DNA of 64,000 nt from Podospora comata (lineage: Eukaryota > Ascomycota > Sordariomycetes > Sordariales > Podosporaceae): NCBI GenBank assembly GCA_017354895.1, contig CP071493.1, forward strand, positions 2,728,001 through 2,792,000, written 5' to 3'. Both the position numbers and the translations under genes were made by a program. Positions within the stretch are counted from its first letter, which is position 1, and every line of letters starts with the position of its first letter. The notes beneath the pieces were generated by a model, which did not search any database, was not told the origin of the DNA, and saw nothing but the letters and a program-made list of their open reading frames with translations. This document shows positions 8,401 through 19,000 of this stretch, one piece after another.

Positions 8401-10725
8401 CAACCCGGCCAAACACAGGGACCCGGATTTACTATGTCCGAACCCGTCGAGCCTCAACCAACCACATCCGCCCCAACACCACTTACAACAAAAGCCCCCA
8501 ATAACAACAGCAATGCCAATTCGACAAACAGCTCATCAACTGCAGAAAAAGATTTTGGCTATGAAAACCTCGGTGCCGAGAAAACTGCAGGCTCCGAAGG
8601 TTCCATACCGCGCCGTCCGGACTTCCCCACCAAGCGACTCCGGGACCCGGCTCCGACCCCGAATCATGATTCTCCCAAAGCTTCTGAAAATTTAGATGCC
8701 AGGAAAACCTCGAGGCAAGATGTCGATCAGGCTACCGGCAACCAAGTCGGTCCCGCTCGCGGCGCCGAGGGGCAGCCCGTGGCACACAAAGACAAGTCCA
8801 ACGTGACCGAAGCTGGTCCCGACGGCCACCGGGCCCAAGCGGACGGTGCCAACCCGGGAGCCGTGCACAAAGTTTTTCCAGACACGGGTAGCACAAGGGC
8901 TCCGAGTGCTGTCACCGGCTCCGAGGAAAAGGGGACTGAGCAGGCGGCTGAGGAGAACGGGCCCGCAGAGTCTCAGAACTCAAGCATTCCTGATGATGTC
9001 GGTTCCGACAAGCACGCCGATGGGAGCAATATTGAGTTTGAGTTTCCCGAGGGTGATGTGCGGGATGAGCTTCGGGAGCGATATGGGACCCAGGCCCAGG
9101 CCGGGATGAGGAGCAAGCGGCTCGGGAGCAATATTGAGTTTGAGTTTCCGGATGCTGGTGTGAAGGAGCATCTTGATGAGCGTCGCGGTTCCAGGCAGGA
9201 GCCCGAGAAGGTTCGCAAGGGGTCCGAGATTGACTTTGAGCATTCTGAGGCTACGGTTGATGAGTATCTTGCTCGGGACCGTGGTTCTGGAGTGAAGCAT
9301 GATGACTCGGTTGCGACGAACGGGGCTGCTCCCGAGAAGATTGGTGCGTCCTCGGAGCCGGCTCCTTGTCTGGGCAAGGTCTCTGATATCCCAGAAAAGA
9401 CCGCGGTCAAGTCATCGGAGCCGGCAGACTTGCCAACCGGTGCTGATATCGAGAAACCGGGACCAGCCCGGTTGTTCGCAGATGTCGAGGTGTCGATCCA
9501 TCATGTCGTGCCTGAGAAGAGGACCAAAGACTCCGATATTCCCATCCCTGAAAAGAGAGTCAGACTTTCCGTGTCTGAGACCGCTGTCGTCGGTGATGCT
9601 CTCGCTGCCGAGCCGGCGTCTCTTCCCGCAGCAGCTGGCGACGTTGAAACCGAAAAGTCGAGCACGGTGCCGACTGACAGCCAGGATGTTGAAGCTGCAG
9701 CTGAGGAGCAACTCGCTGCCAAGCTCGAAGTCCAGGCAAACGACAATGTCAAGGATGTCTCTCCTCCCGTAATTGAAAAGACAATCGAAGCCGAACCTGT
9801 CAAAGAGCCCATCGTACCCGAAGTGGCCAAAGAACTCGCCGAGGAATTCGAAGTCCAAGTCCGCCCCGAAAAATTGTCGTCGGAAGAAGTGAAGAAGGCC
9901 GAAACAAGAACAGAAACAGCGACAGCCCCCCAAGATATTACTAGGTCCGCCACCGACCTCGGCCGTAAAGACAAGCCTGAGCCGGAGCGTTCCGGCGCTG
10001 AGGAGCAGCATCCTCCCGTGGTAACACCACCCGTAATCTCCGTCAAAGAATTCGACACCACCACTACTACCACCGAAACAGAATCCCCCTCTCACCCAGT
10101 AGCCACTCCAGACATCTCCCTCCTCAACCCCAACCCCAGCCATTCCACATCTACCTTCTCCTCGGGGTATACCACCCTCTCCGACACCTCCTCCTTCATC
10201 TCCCGCGGCTCAGTCGACACTTTCCGCCCCTCTTTTGACGAATCCCCCACCCCGTTCGGCGACGAAGTTCGACTCCCACACTTGGACTCCCCCCACGATC
10301 ACGAGTACACTCACCCCACTTCCCGTCCCCAGACAGCTGGGTATCTCGGGTTGAACACTCTGCGCACAGAATCGAGGTTTATTGAGCTCGGCCTTCGTGG
10401 AGCTTTGGGAGACCAGTCTAAGAGATTGAGTTTACCGCTGAATCAGCATTGTTTTTTTGATCATCCTTTGCCTCATCATCTTGGGGCGGAGGAGGCTGAG
10501 ACGGGGAGTATTGCGGGGAGTACGAAGTCGGGGAAACTGAGGAAGAAGGATCGGCATAGGAAGGTCAAGTCGGCGAAGATTTTTAGTCAGCATGCCGAAG
10601 GGGAGGACAAGGCAGGAGAGAAAGGAGGGGTGAAGGACGGGCCGGATGCGGCGGCTATTCCAAAGATGATGATGTTGTTTGCTGGGGCGGTGGCTCTGGG
10701 GAAGTTTTTTAAGGGTGGTCAATGA
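5434..10725 (+). CDS. Large, mostly disordered protein of unknown function (1763 aa)
   Basis: One uninterrupted frame of 1763 codons, far too long to be chance. ATG 5434 is the first; a second in-frame ATG at 5626 (MDERAVLSPV) could be the real start. Residues about 85-560 look folded and charged (IQVEIFFTDPLIRSRYARSY, FELTFRILKRGRGEWAERTY, FRWLDHPVSD). After about residue 560 the chain is dominated by Ser, Pro, Thr, Glu and Lys and is probably disordered. Three diverged repeats of 32-34 residues start at residues 1197, 1231 and 1263 with GSNIEFEFP, GSNIEFEFP and GSEIDFEHS, each followed by a V..(H/E)L..R.GS-like tail. The C-terminus is basic (KSGKLRKKDRHRKVKS) followed by a hydrophobic end, KMMMLFAGAVALGKFFKGGQ. 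I do not recognise the family; a scaffold or tether is possible but unproven. Confidence 0.8.
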   Translation: MAWWDSRRQSRQAPASLPSASLDDGLLAAARPSPRPRKRFSAGDAFPRLDSINTTTTQRHTTLDMDERAVLSPVAEENAESSRSPALVIQVEIFFTDPLIRSRYARSYASSPTFEANNRICRGLVRRIERCSEELITRKDSSALTDFSDESHEPKPSRFELTFRILKRGRGEWAERTYRSHQKQPLTVGHTKEIISATHRIVGLYLRRHDPDFRWLDHPVSDQEAGEDQVADPSREAPLSLLCIPNPRFIESTQTFEFVSGYKIELTFQSRNPQRRVPVVRKSITLDSKQDAPLTLFMSEDLLWKGVQAINTALDAKKREFDHHFSRQQDGQHSCQGALEIELRISNNLGPLHDNIHRDIKSSLLLFFDPEARDCTAFLDNIEGILTATRDEIDAKVNDMDDFVFRIRELKGANWKLKDPARFKLGSKSSCGRRTIQAVLDRIQTGVGDIIRGHNISIHIDAHKRGHLVLDKAIVAHEKRGRTKENFASPSEEEATFLSRLKARIQHDIDRVLEDTCAIDDIPDIDEEEVFIRPFTPARQSAPVPTLASAKSSSSLRPSTPLPPLVPAKSSSSLRSLVSLRSLASGRSFAPTQPPTPRQSPSPVRFERAPSDVSVGDQHSPERMPSSPASLNPPTKMARPISIPVQPTSQPSPPKRPLVQRIFSLSRRSSESVKVVDHLKPKLSNDPFVANSSSQPSTPASSAVSDRSSQSAAGENSTVEDQATPTAAAKTKPSKRPFSLFRRRSRANDISTLAKGIEKIKQSGRSRAAPAEPSKATPLEVLSESPEPGPNTSGDVLGVMMTSSEVDESAATRPAGSVPVAEAPITSSQNDDRNEVASRSAAREPTKAKMDTPEAFEDAREFAISPAIEPIVKSETSSSFLTGDVSPRFDEYSTAPSTPDLSLGSKDSSPRHSLLTTPIYVRTSSGTNDIAVRKFDPEVEAEVDDSDITVPKTELPAPLAAEELPSKHTALEASVRDDEKEGEPDQRVAQPGQTQGPGFTMSEPVEPQPTTSAPTPLTTKAPNNNSNANSTNSSSTAEKDFGYENLGAEKTAGSEGSIPRRPDFPTKRLRDPAPTPNHDSPKASENLDARKTSRQDVDQATGNQVGPARGAEGQPVAHKDKSNVTEAGPDGHRAQADGANPGAVHKVFPDTGSTRAPSAVTGSEEKGTEQAAEENGPAESQNSSIPDDVGSDKHADGSNIEFEFPEGDVRDELRERYGTQAQAGMRSKRLGSNIEFEFPDAGVKEHLDERRGSRQEPEKVRKGSEIDFEHSEATVDEYLARDRGSGVKHDDSVATNGAAPEKIGASSEPAPCLGKVSDIPEKTAVKSSEPADLPTGADIEKPGPARLFADVEVSIHHVVPEKRTKDSDIPIPEKRVRLSVSETAVVGDALAAEPASLPAAAGDVETEKSSTVPTDSQDVEAAAEEQLAAKLEVQANDNVKDVSPPVIEKTIEAEPVKEPIVPEVAKELAEEFEVQVRPEKLSSEEVKKAETRTETATAPQDITRSATDLGRKDKPEPERSGAEEQHPPVVTPPVISVKEFDTTTTTTETESPSHPVATPDISLLNPNPSHSTSTFSSGYTTLSDTSSFISRGSVDTFRPSFDESPTPFGDEVRLPHLDSPHDHEYTHPTSRPQTAGYLGLNTLRTESRFIELGLRGALGDQSKRLSLPLNQHCFFDHPLPHHLGAEEAETGSIAGSTKSGKLRKKDRHRKVKSAKIFSQHAEGEDKAGEKGGVKDGPDAAAIPKMMMLFAGAVALGKFFKGGQ

Positions 10726-11122
10726 TGGGATCTTGGGTTCATGGGCTAACGCTGGTTATTATGGAGGGTATAGGGGGTTTGTTTTGTAAAAGTATTGGTG
10801 CACAAAAACGGGCATTGGGACTGGATTGGAGAATGAATGGGCTTGGGTTTGGGTTATATTATGATGACTTTTTTTTGGATAGGTTTCTGGGTTTCTTGGA
10901 TGGTGGGATGAACATGAAGGGGGAAAAAGGGATACACATGAATAACTAGAATAAATATGGTTATGGGGGGGTCAGTTAGTTACACAACTACCTACTTGGG
11001 CACAAATGGTCTTGGGATTTTGGGATTGGGGTTTATGGCGGTTGGCGTTTTCTGGAGTTGTGGTTTTGGATTATTGTCTTTTGGGAACGGTCACGGTTGG
11101 GTTGTACGAAACTATTTGTACA

Positions 11123-11154
<32 letters not shown>

Positions 11155-11542
11155 GTTATAAACAACTTGACGACGACGACTATGATGACGGGCAACCGAA
11201 CGGGGGAAATTCAAAGGGGGGTGATAAGTGGATAGGGTTAGGCAAATTTGATTTTTTTTTTGGGAGGTTATCTGTATGGTATGTGAAATAGGGGTTGTTG
11301 TTATGTTTTTTTGGGAGGTTTGAGATATAAATACGGACTTTGTCTCTGCTTTTTTGACGTAGTTATTGACTCTTTTCAAATGATCACCAACTCTAACCCT
11401 CTTTCTTTACTAGATCTGTGTTTCGCCACTGCCTTTCTTTGTCTTTACACATCATGAACACGGTGGCGGCAGGTATTGCAGTAATATGACACTGATAAAC
11501 CCCCACCTCAACATTACTATCTCTTAAGAATGCTATGCAAAC
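10726..11542. other. 3'-3' intergenic region between the large gene and SEC20
   Basis: Both neighbours end here. It is AT/GT-rich, includes an (AC)14 microsatellite and several T runs typical of fungal 3' ends. No gene seen. Confidence 0.6.
11123..11150 (+). repeat. (AC)14 microsatellite
   Basis: Uninterrupted AC dinucleotide run in the convergent 3' region. Confidence 0.95.
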
Positions 11543-12969
11543 TCACAGCTCATCCCTCACCAGCTCCACCTGTTGTTGCTTCTCGCCCTCCCCATCAACA
11601 TCTTCCTCCCACATCCTCTTCATTGGATTCTTCTGCTCTCTTTCCTCCTCCTCCTCCACCGCACCCTCTCCCGTCTTATTCCCCTCCTCCCTCTCCCTCT
11701 GATCAAGCGTATCGTCTACCATCCTCCCAACCCTCTCCACATAGCTCTCCACATAACTCTCCTCTCCCCCTTCCACCCTCTGCTTCTCCCCCACCCCCGG
11801 CCCAGCAACCTCAATAGTAGGCACACTCTCCCCTCCCCCCATCACCACCCTCGTGGTCGTCCCCCCGGGCAACACAACCTCCATCTCCGCCTGCCCTCCC
11901 CCACCACCACCAGCAGCCAAATTCACCACCCCCCTTGTAGTCTTGTAACTGAGCTTCAGCGGCAACCAAACAACCCACCACAACGGTCCATACAACCACC
12001 TCCTAAACACCAACCAGCCCAACGTGACCAGTAGCAATCTCAGAGAAGTCTGTAAATACCAGGTATCACTCTTTTGCGTGGTCAGCAAGGTGGAAACCAA
12101 GTTTTTTGATTTGGAGAGCAGGGAGTCGATCCCCTCGTAGTTTTTTTGCAGTTCGGCCAGCGCGGCTGAGGACTCGGCTAGGGTTTGGGAGGCAAAGGCT
12201 GATTTTTGGACCTCGGCGGCGATGAGGGCGTGGGTGCGGCGGAGGGAGAGGGTGAGGTCGCTTGAGGCGTTGACTACGGCCGAGGATTCGTCGTTGGGGT
12301 TGGTGGGTTTTGGCTTGCGGTGGCGGAGGAGGTCTTTGGGGGTGAAGAGTTGGGTTCGGGGGTCTTTGTTTCCTTCTAAGGAGGAGGAGGACTGTTGTTG
12401 CTGGTTGGCTAGGTCGGAAGAGGAGGAGGAGGAGGAGGTGAGGGAGTGAGTTGAGTTAGCCAACGAAGCCGAAGCAGCATAAGACGCAACAAGGAGCTGG
12501 CGCTCGAGTTTTTGGGCGGCGAGGAGGGAGTGGTGGGCTGAGAGTTGAGCTTTGCGGAAGGTTGTTCGAGCGCTGGTTATTTATCATCACAATGTCAGCC
12601 AAGTTGTTTCGTTGTAGATGGGTGTTGACAGAGAAGAACATACGTCTTGAGTTCATTCTCTAGCCTCTGCGCGCCCTCTTTCAACCTCTGCTTCCTATGC
12701 TCGCTCTCGCTCCCCGGCCTCCCACCTCGAAGGTCAATGATCTCCTCCTGCAACAACTCCAGCTCTTCCTCCTCCTCCCTCAAGATTGAGCTAATCTCTG
12801 CGCTCAGCTCCGTCGCTACATTGTCGCTTTCCTCCTCCCCCTCGGCTGTAAGCGGCACACTCCCCGGCGCAAACTTCAGATTGGCAAGTCTGTGGATCAG
12901 CTCCTGGAGCTGGGCGGTCGTTTCCTGCAGCGCGGACAGCCGCTCGGAGAGGGTGTCGATTGTTGCCAT
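11543..12969 (-). CDS. sec20: SEC20, ER Qb-SNARE for Golgi-to-ER retrograde transport
   Basis: Two exons, 12969-12644 and 12572-11543, with a 71 nt intron (GTATGT...AACCAG), give 451 aa. The first exon starts MATIDTLSERLSALQETTAQ and is largely coiled coil. The second carries an N-terminal Ser/Gln-rich linker, then the SNARE-like helix (LRRTHALIAAEVQKSAFASQ through LLSKSKNLVSTLL) and a transmembrane segment (LRLLLVTLGWLVFRRWLYG) rich in Trp. The luminal tail is acidic and the last residues are VRDEL. A C-terminal HDEL-type retrieval signal after a single membrane anchor is a hallmark of yeast Sec20; the family pairs with Tip20/Dsl1 and Ufe1 at the ER. It diverges from mL53 across about 480 bp. 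Confidence 0.88.
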
Positions 12970-13446
12970 TCTGGTGGTATTGTTCCCAGTTTGATTTGGT
13001 GTAGTTTTCGTAGGAGGTGGTGTTCTCGAGAACAAAAAGGCAAATCTGGTCTTTATATACCGTGTCCTGTCGTGTACCGGACCGTCAACTTGTCAAGCTC
13101 TCTTTGGGGCAATAACATGTGCAAGTCAATCCAATCGTGCAACGTCACTCAATCCAGACCACCACCACCCATAGCTCCCCAAACGGCCAATTTCTTGGCA
13201 TTCCCACTCAAGCGACCCTAGCTCCGTTTCCCACATGGCCCCACATTTCCAGCGCCGTTTTGAATCTTTCCAACCGCAACCCATCCCGCCACAGCGAAAG
13301 TGTAGACAGAGACTCAACACCAAGCCGATACTATCACGACATTTTTGCCCACCTAACCACCAACAACCCCCCCCGCCCCCCCCGCCGCCGCTTTTCCGAC
13401 CCAATTACTTGCCCCCCTCAAAGAACCCAGTACCCCAACCACCAAA
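12970..13446. other. Bidirectional promoter between SEC20 and mL53
   Basis: 477 bp separate the two start codons. The mL53 side is strongly C-rich (CCCCCCGCCCCCCCCGCC around 13369-13386). No gene seen. Confidence 0.6.
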
Positions 13447-13824
13447 ATGATAACCCGCTTCATAACCGAAATCCAAACCGCCTTCAACCCCTTCTCCCCC
13501 CGCGCCAAATCCGCCCGCCTCTTCCTCTCCTTCCTCCCACCAAACGCCCGCTCCTCGGGCATGAACATCACCACCCAGCTCCTCCCCCGGTCCTCCACCG
13601 CACCAAGCAAGCTTTATGTCAAGTTTAGTATGTTTTCCCTCACCACCACCCAGAAGCCCCTCCATTTCCCTCTACCCAGACAAAGATATTGATTTCGTGA
13701 TATTCTAGAGGACGGCAAGGAACTCAACATCGACGCCGACAACATGGGCATCAAGAGCATAATCGAAGAGGTCGACCGCCACTCCCGTATCCTCCAAAAG
13801 GCCGACGATTTGGCTGCTGCTTAA
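13447..13824 (+). CDS. mrpl44: Mitochondrial large-subunit ribosomal protein mL53 (yeast MRPL44)
   Basis: Exons 13447-13627 and 13709-13824 are joined across an 81 nt intron (GTATGT...TTCTAG) and give 98 aa. The protein begins MITRFITEIQTAFNPFSPRA and continues KSARLFLSFLPP, a short thioredoxin-like fold typical of mL53; the second exon encodes KDGKELNID and ends SRILQKADDLAAA. Length and N-terminal 'FNPF...K.AR.FL' agree with the fungal MRPL44/mL53 family. It would act in the mitochondrial ribosome; the basic N-terminus may serve as its import signal. Confidence 0.85.
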
Positions 13825-14128
13825 AGCATTCTACAGTATCAAAAACACACAAAACCAAAAAACGGGCAGGAAAAGAAGAGGGAATCTGTACAAAAACTGT
13901 ATCTACCACATATACCATTCTTGTCTTTACAGCATTGGGAAGGCGTTCAAATATCTTTACAACAAACAAAACACGCCACTGCACACTCATCCATCATCCC
14001 TCAAAAAGACTTGATTCGCTGCTTTGATTTTGTTCGACCCGGCTATATCTAACTTTTAAACCCCTATCTATATACCTTTCTCCAAAAGCCTTGTCAGGGT
14101 GTTGTCATTAAAGCCTCGCCTCAGCAAT
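13825..14128. other. Convergent 3' region between mL53 and pyrophosphatase
   Basis: About 300 bp, AT-rich, no gene seen; holds the 3' ends of both transcripts. Confidence 0.6.
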
Positions 14129-15425
14129 TCAAGCAGAAGCACCGCTAATGAAGAACCACTTGTCAATGCTGGCGTCGATGGGAGCAGGGGGGAGCTCCTG
14201 GTTCTGGGGCAGGGGGGGGAGCTGATCAGGGGAGACGCGGCTCTGGGAGTGGGCAACGGTGAGGTTGGTGGTGGCGATGCCACCGGCGGGGGCCTTGCCG
14301 GTGATGAGTTTCTCCCAGGCCTCGTTGCACTCGTGAACGACGTCCATGGCGTACCTTTGGCCCATTGTTAGCTCTCTACACCACCAAAAACAGCTTGACG
14401 GCCTAAATAAAAACCCACTTCTTGTTCTTGCACTCGCCAGTGAAAGCGAACTGGTTCTCGGGCTTTCCGTCAGGGATCTTGTAGATGCGGAACCACTCGT
14501 TAGTGGCCCGCAGAAGACCAGGGAGGTGGCGCTCGACATCCTCAACGTCGTTGAGCTTGGGAGCCAAGGGGTCGTTGACGTCAATGACAATGACCTTCCA
14601 GTCGGTCTCCTCCTCGTCCAAAAGAGCCATCACGCCGAGGACCTTGACCTGCTTGATCTGGCCGGTGTAGCCAACCAGCTCGCCGATCTCGCAGACGTCC
14701 AACGGGTCGTTGTCGCCCTTGGCCTTGGTCTCGGGGTGGACAACGTTGGGGTCCTCCCAGGTCTGTTATATCACACTTCAGCATGTATATTCTCAGGCAG
14801 CCGTTGGGCCACAACAACAACAACCAAATCATACCTGAGGGAAGGCACCATAGTTCCAGAGGTACCCCTTGTGGGGGAAGCAGTTGCGAACAAATCTGAG
14901 CTTGCCCTTCTTGACGTCCTGCTTGATGGGGTTGAGCAGCTCGTCCTTGGAGATCTCCTGCTTGGCGTTGGTCCAGCGGGGGATCTCAACAATCATGTTG
15001 AGGATGGTCTTCTCGGCGTTGGCATAGAGGGGGATGTCGTGGAAGGGGGAGACGGGGACGCCATCCTTCTCGATGTACACGCGGTGCTCGAGGGTGTAGG
15101 GGGCGCCGACCTTGCGGATGGAGTAGGCCATTTTGTCGAACGGTTGACTGCTGGTGGACGTGGAGAGGTGTCGGGCAATCTGGGCTGTCCGCGCAAGAGG
15201 TTGTTGCGAGAGGGAGGTCGAGGGATTTGAAGGAGGGGCTCCTCTCCCAGCGGTGGAGGTGGGGAGACTGTGTGACGACAGCGAGCGGGCCTGTGATTGG
15301 CTCGGGCGGGGTTGCAGCTGCTGGTGTGGCGGCATGTTTGTAAAAGCAGTTTTCGAGGTTGGGAATATTCTCGCTACTCGAGCGGGTGACTGCTGCGTTT
15401 GCCGCAGCCTTTGGAGGGCCAACAT
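14129..15425 (-). CDS. ipp-1: Inorganic pyrophosphatase with a mitochondrial-type N-terminal leader
   Basis: Three exons: 15425-14835, 14762-14419 and 14354-14129, with introns of 72 and 64 nt. From the conserved start at 15131 ([19 protein letters not shown]) the protein is 288 aa, the usual size of the soluble family I enzyme that hydrolyses diphosphate. The metal-binding signature [10 protein letters not shown] lies at about residues 115-124, with further conserved segments PFHDIPLYA and [20 protein letters not shown]. The frame stays open upstream to an ATG at 15425, adding 98 residues that read like a mitochondrial presequence ([20 protein letters not shown] and, just before the core, ARHLSTSTS). 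The inner ATG has a strong context (ACAAAATGGC) and the outer a weak one (CACATGT), so leaky scanning could make cytosolic and mitochondrial forms. Choice of start is uncertain; identity is not. Confidence 0.93.
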
Positions 15426-16039
15426 GTGCAGAGGAGAACAGTCTTTGTTATCGTCAATCGTCAATGGGTTTCGATAGCCTTGTTGGCCGAGGTTCGTAGC
15501 TCGTTCCCTCGTAGCCCTGTAGCTCGTCACTCAAAGTGCCTCCCAAGAATTCTTTTGCTTTCCCGCGTCTCAGTGCCTAACCCAGTTCCGATTGACCGAC
15601 AAGTTGCGCCAACCCGGGAGCGGTATCGGCTGTGCAGCTCAGCTTCGGTACCTCTCCCGACCTCTGGACGACTACCGGTGAGCTTAGCTTGACGTTGCTG
15701 AGGTGGAGTCAAGCAAAAAGATAACCCCGCCAGACCCCGTTGGGCTTGGCATGGAAGACCATGGTCACTTCCCCCTATTCAGCCCCTTTTTTTGTCGAAA
15801 GTCATCAACAACATGCAAGGAAAATAGATATTATTCCAATAACAATTGATATACGCATCCAAAAAGAACAACAGAAACCCCCATCCCGGTTCCGTCTCAG
15901 CAACCCTCTCATAAACACGCTGCCATTTCCATTCCTACTCCGAATTCCACCAAAAAACAGCCAGAAACACCCCTTGTATTCGAACAATCCCCAAAAGTAA
16001 AAGACACCCGTAATTATATCCACCCCATTTCTTTCCTCT
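15426..16039. other. Intergenic between pyrophosphatase start and Munc13-like 3' end
   Basis: No gene seen. It includes the pyrophosphatase promoter and the 3' end of the gene at 16040-20262. Confidence 0.5.
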
Positions 16040-19000
16040 TCATCGCTGCGGCAAATTATTCCTCCCATACAAGGCTCCTCCAAACGCTGGCCCATTATTC
16101 CACCCCTGGTGCACGCTCTGCCGCACAATATTCGCCGCCTGCTGCCTCGCCGCCATCCGCTCCTTTTGCCTCTGGCGCTCCTTGAGGTAGTTGACCGCCT
16201 CGGGCCTCATCCTCAGGATCCTCATGATCATATCATCGCTCGGATCCGCCTGCATCTCCTTCCGCTTCTCCTCTTTGGCTTTGCGCATCGTCCCCAGGTT
16301 GCGGCTCATCATGATACTCTTGCCGCGCCTGATCGTGCCCAAACTGCCAAAGCCTGCATTAGCCACACTGAGATGGTTTCCTCCCAGAGACGCCGGGGCC
16401 GAAAGACGATTCGGCAGGGCGGGGTGAGCTTGCTGCGCTTGGAGCTTAGCCCGCTCCATATTAGCCGCCACCATCCGCTCCGAAGTCCTGATCAGATTCT
16501 CCGTCGAGTCAAAGTAAAAGAAGTTGAGCGATGCCAGTTCGTGCCACTTAGGCGACTTGAGGACATCGGCCGGTACTCCCAATACTTCGCCCGTTTCGGG
16601 ATCCCTGGCGTTGAAGAAGTTGAACAGGAGTTCGAGCCATCTGTAGACGACGTCCATCTCGGTCTGAGTGAGGGGCTTTTGGTTCGAGGGCTTGTCCGAC
16701 AGTGGAGGCACCAGCAGGTTCTCAATGGCAAGCAACACTTCCTTCCACAGTCGTGTCATGACCGCCATCATGGTGGCATCCGTCAGTGTTTGCTTCATGA
16801 TGGCAAAGTTCTCGTCAAAGTAGGTGAAGAGCGGCTGGAGAGCATTTTCGATCTCAGCTGCCGTTACTGGTGGCGCGCTAGCCTGCTTCTTCTTCCAAAG
16901 ACTGGCCATAGAAGCGGCAATTCCCTTGCTCAAGAGGTTCCGTAACGCTTCATGAGACAGCGAAGCGTTAATATGCATGGTAAGCTAGAGATTGTCAGCA
17001 TCCTCTTTGATCTTAACCTGCTTCTCTAGGCTCGTCTTACCTTGCTCGTGACCTTCCGCACCATATCTCTCTCCGTCCTCTTCAGATGCCTAAACGCCTT
17101 CCCAAAGTGAAACTGGATATCATCACGCTCACCTTCCATCGTCACCCTAAACAAGATCCTCCCCTGGGTATCAAGATCCAGCCAGAACTCCCTCGGCAAG
17201 TAATCACCAAAGTGTACCGGGTCCAGCTTAAGCGACGTTCGGCCCACAAAGTCGTGCTCGCCAAACATGTCATGGTCCCAAATAGTGGCAATGACGTTCA
17301 GCGCCCCCGACACAGTGATGTCAACCGACTCGTCCCACCGCGGGTTCAGCGTCCGGGGAATCACCCTCGTCTTCGCCAGACGCTTCTGATACTCATCACA
17401 AAGCACCACATACGGATCACTAGTCCCGTTCGGGTCGCACGCCTTCAGGTCCTCACCCTCGACGATCTTAATCGTAAACACGTAGTGAGCCGGCCGCTTG
17501 ACCATCTGCTTAGGACCGTCAACCTCATCCAGCACCTCCGCGCAGCGATCAACATTCATCAGCTTCTCCAGCTTATCGAGCGCCTGCATGGCATACTCGA
17601 TATTGTTGAATTTGACAAAAGACTGCAAACCAAAGACATCATTAGCAAACTCCCCTCATCAACAACCTTGATCGCAAAAGAGCAAAAAGCTGACCTCGGG
17701 GTAAAACTGAAAAGGCTCAACCCTCTCCTTCGTATTCCACGCCTCCTTCGCATACTGAAAAAACTTCTCCTGCGCCGTCCTCTCCCTGGCCGCCTCCTGC
17801 GCGCTCTGCCTATCCATCTCCCTCGCAAACTGCAGCTCAACAATCTCACAATACCTCCCAATTCCCGCCGCAAACGCCTTGGCCAAACTCGTCATAAACC
17901 TCGCCAAATGCACCTCATCGTTCCACCCCAGTTGATAAACCTGATCGACCGTCTGGTTAAACAGCGTAAAAGTGTCAATAATCGAATGACTGTGCCTCTC
18001 CTCATCAGTCGGGATATCCCCCTCATGTCTCACCCTAACCTTGAACTGATCCTGCTTGATAGCCGACTCGACAAACTGCGTCATCTTTTCCTCCGCATTC
18101 TGAATCCACCTCCACACAAACCCTTCCAGCAAGCTCTCAATGTGAAACGCAAAAGGCTTGTCAGGCAGCGACTCGAGATGAATCTTTCGGATCTCGACCA
18201 GCTCCTTGTACAAGTCGAACCCGTCCTGCAGGTCAATCTCGACGTTCTGCTGCTTCGCCATGTCCAGCACCCGCTTGATGATCTCGTGCGTGTCCTCCTC
18301 GAAACTGGGGAACGTGGTCTCGACGAGGACCTTGAACGGGCTGACGCCCATCACTTCCGGGTTCTTGCGGTACCGCTTCTTGATCTTCTCTGCCAGCCCG
18401 ACCACGGCCTTTCCGAGGTTGACCACGTTGGCAAAGTCCCACTCTTGCTGGTTCCGAGGGATGTGCACATCCAAGAACCCCCTGTACGCATCACCCGCCG
18501 CTTCGCGCAGGCCGTTTTCGAGCTGTTGAGAAAACTCTGCCTCGTCCTCCGGCCGTTGGGAGAAGGCAGGATCGTTGTAGATGTGGTTCATGAGCAAGGC
18601 CATTACGACACCGACAGAGGGAGGTTTGGGGGCGTAGCACTGGCACAAGAGAGTGTAAAGCTCCCGCAGGAGGGCCTCGTGTAGATCTCGCAGTGCCTGT
18701 TGGTAGCCCGCAAAATCGACCATCGTCCACTTGCTGGACTCAATCTCACTGAGGCCCGAGGTAAACAGATAGATAGGAGGCACCTTCTTCGGCTCCGGTT
18801 GGGGTTCCTTGACAAAGTCCAGATAAGTGTACAGCTGCTCCGCAGTGATCTCCGTATCGAGAAACTTGTGAGTCGCAACCTCAACGAGAACAACATGGCG
18901 GGTGAATTGTGGAATCCGCCATCGAACCGCCAGTTCCACGAGAAGATCGTTGGATTCCTCGTTCAGCGGTGAGGAAGAATCCGCGGCGTGCATCTCATCG

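Noticed and set aside
14346-15230. 294-codon + strand frame opposite pyrophosphatase
   Set aside because: It runs through the confirmed introns of the pyrophosphatase and has Leu/Val/Gly shadow composition.
17086-18684. 532-codon + strand frame opposite the Munc13-like gene
   Set aside because: Antisense shadow; low-complexity Arg/Leu content and no recognisable motif.
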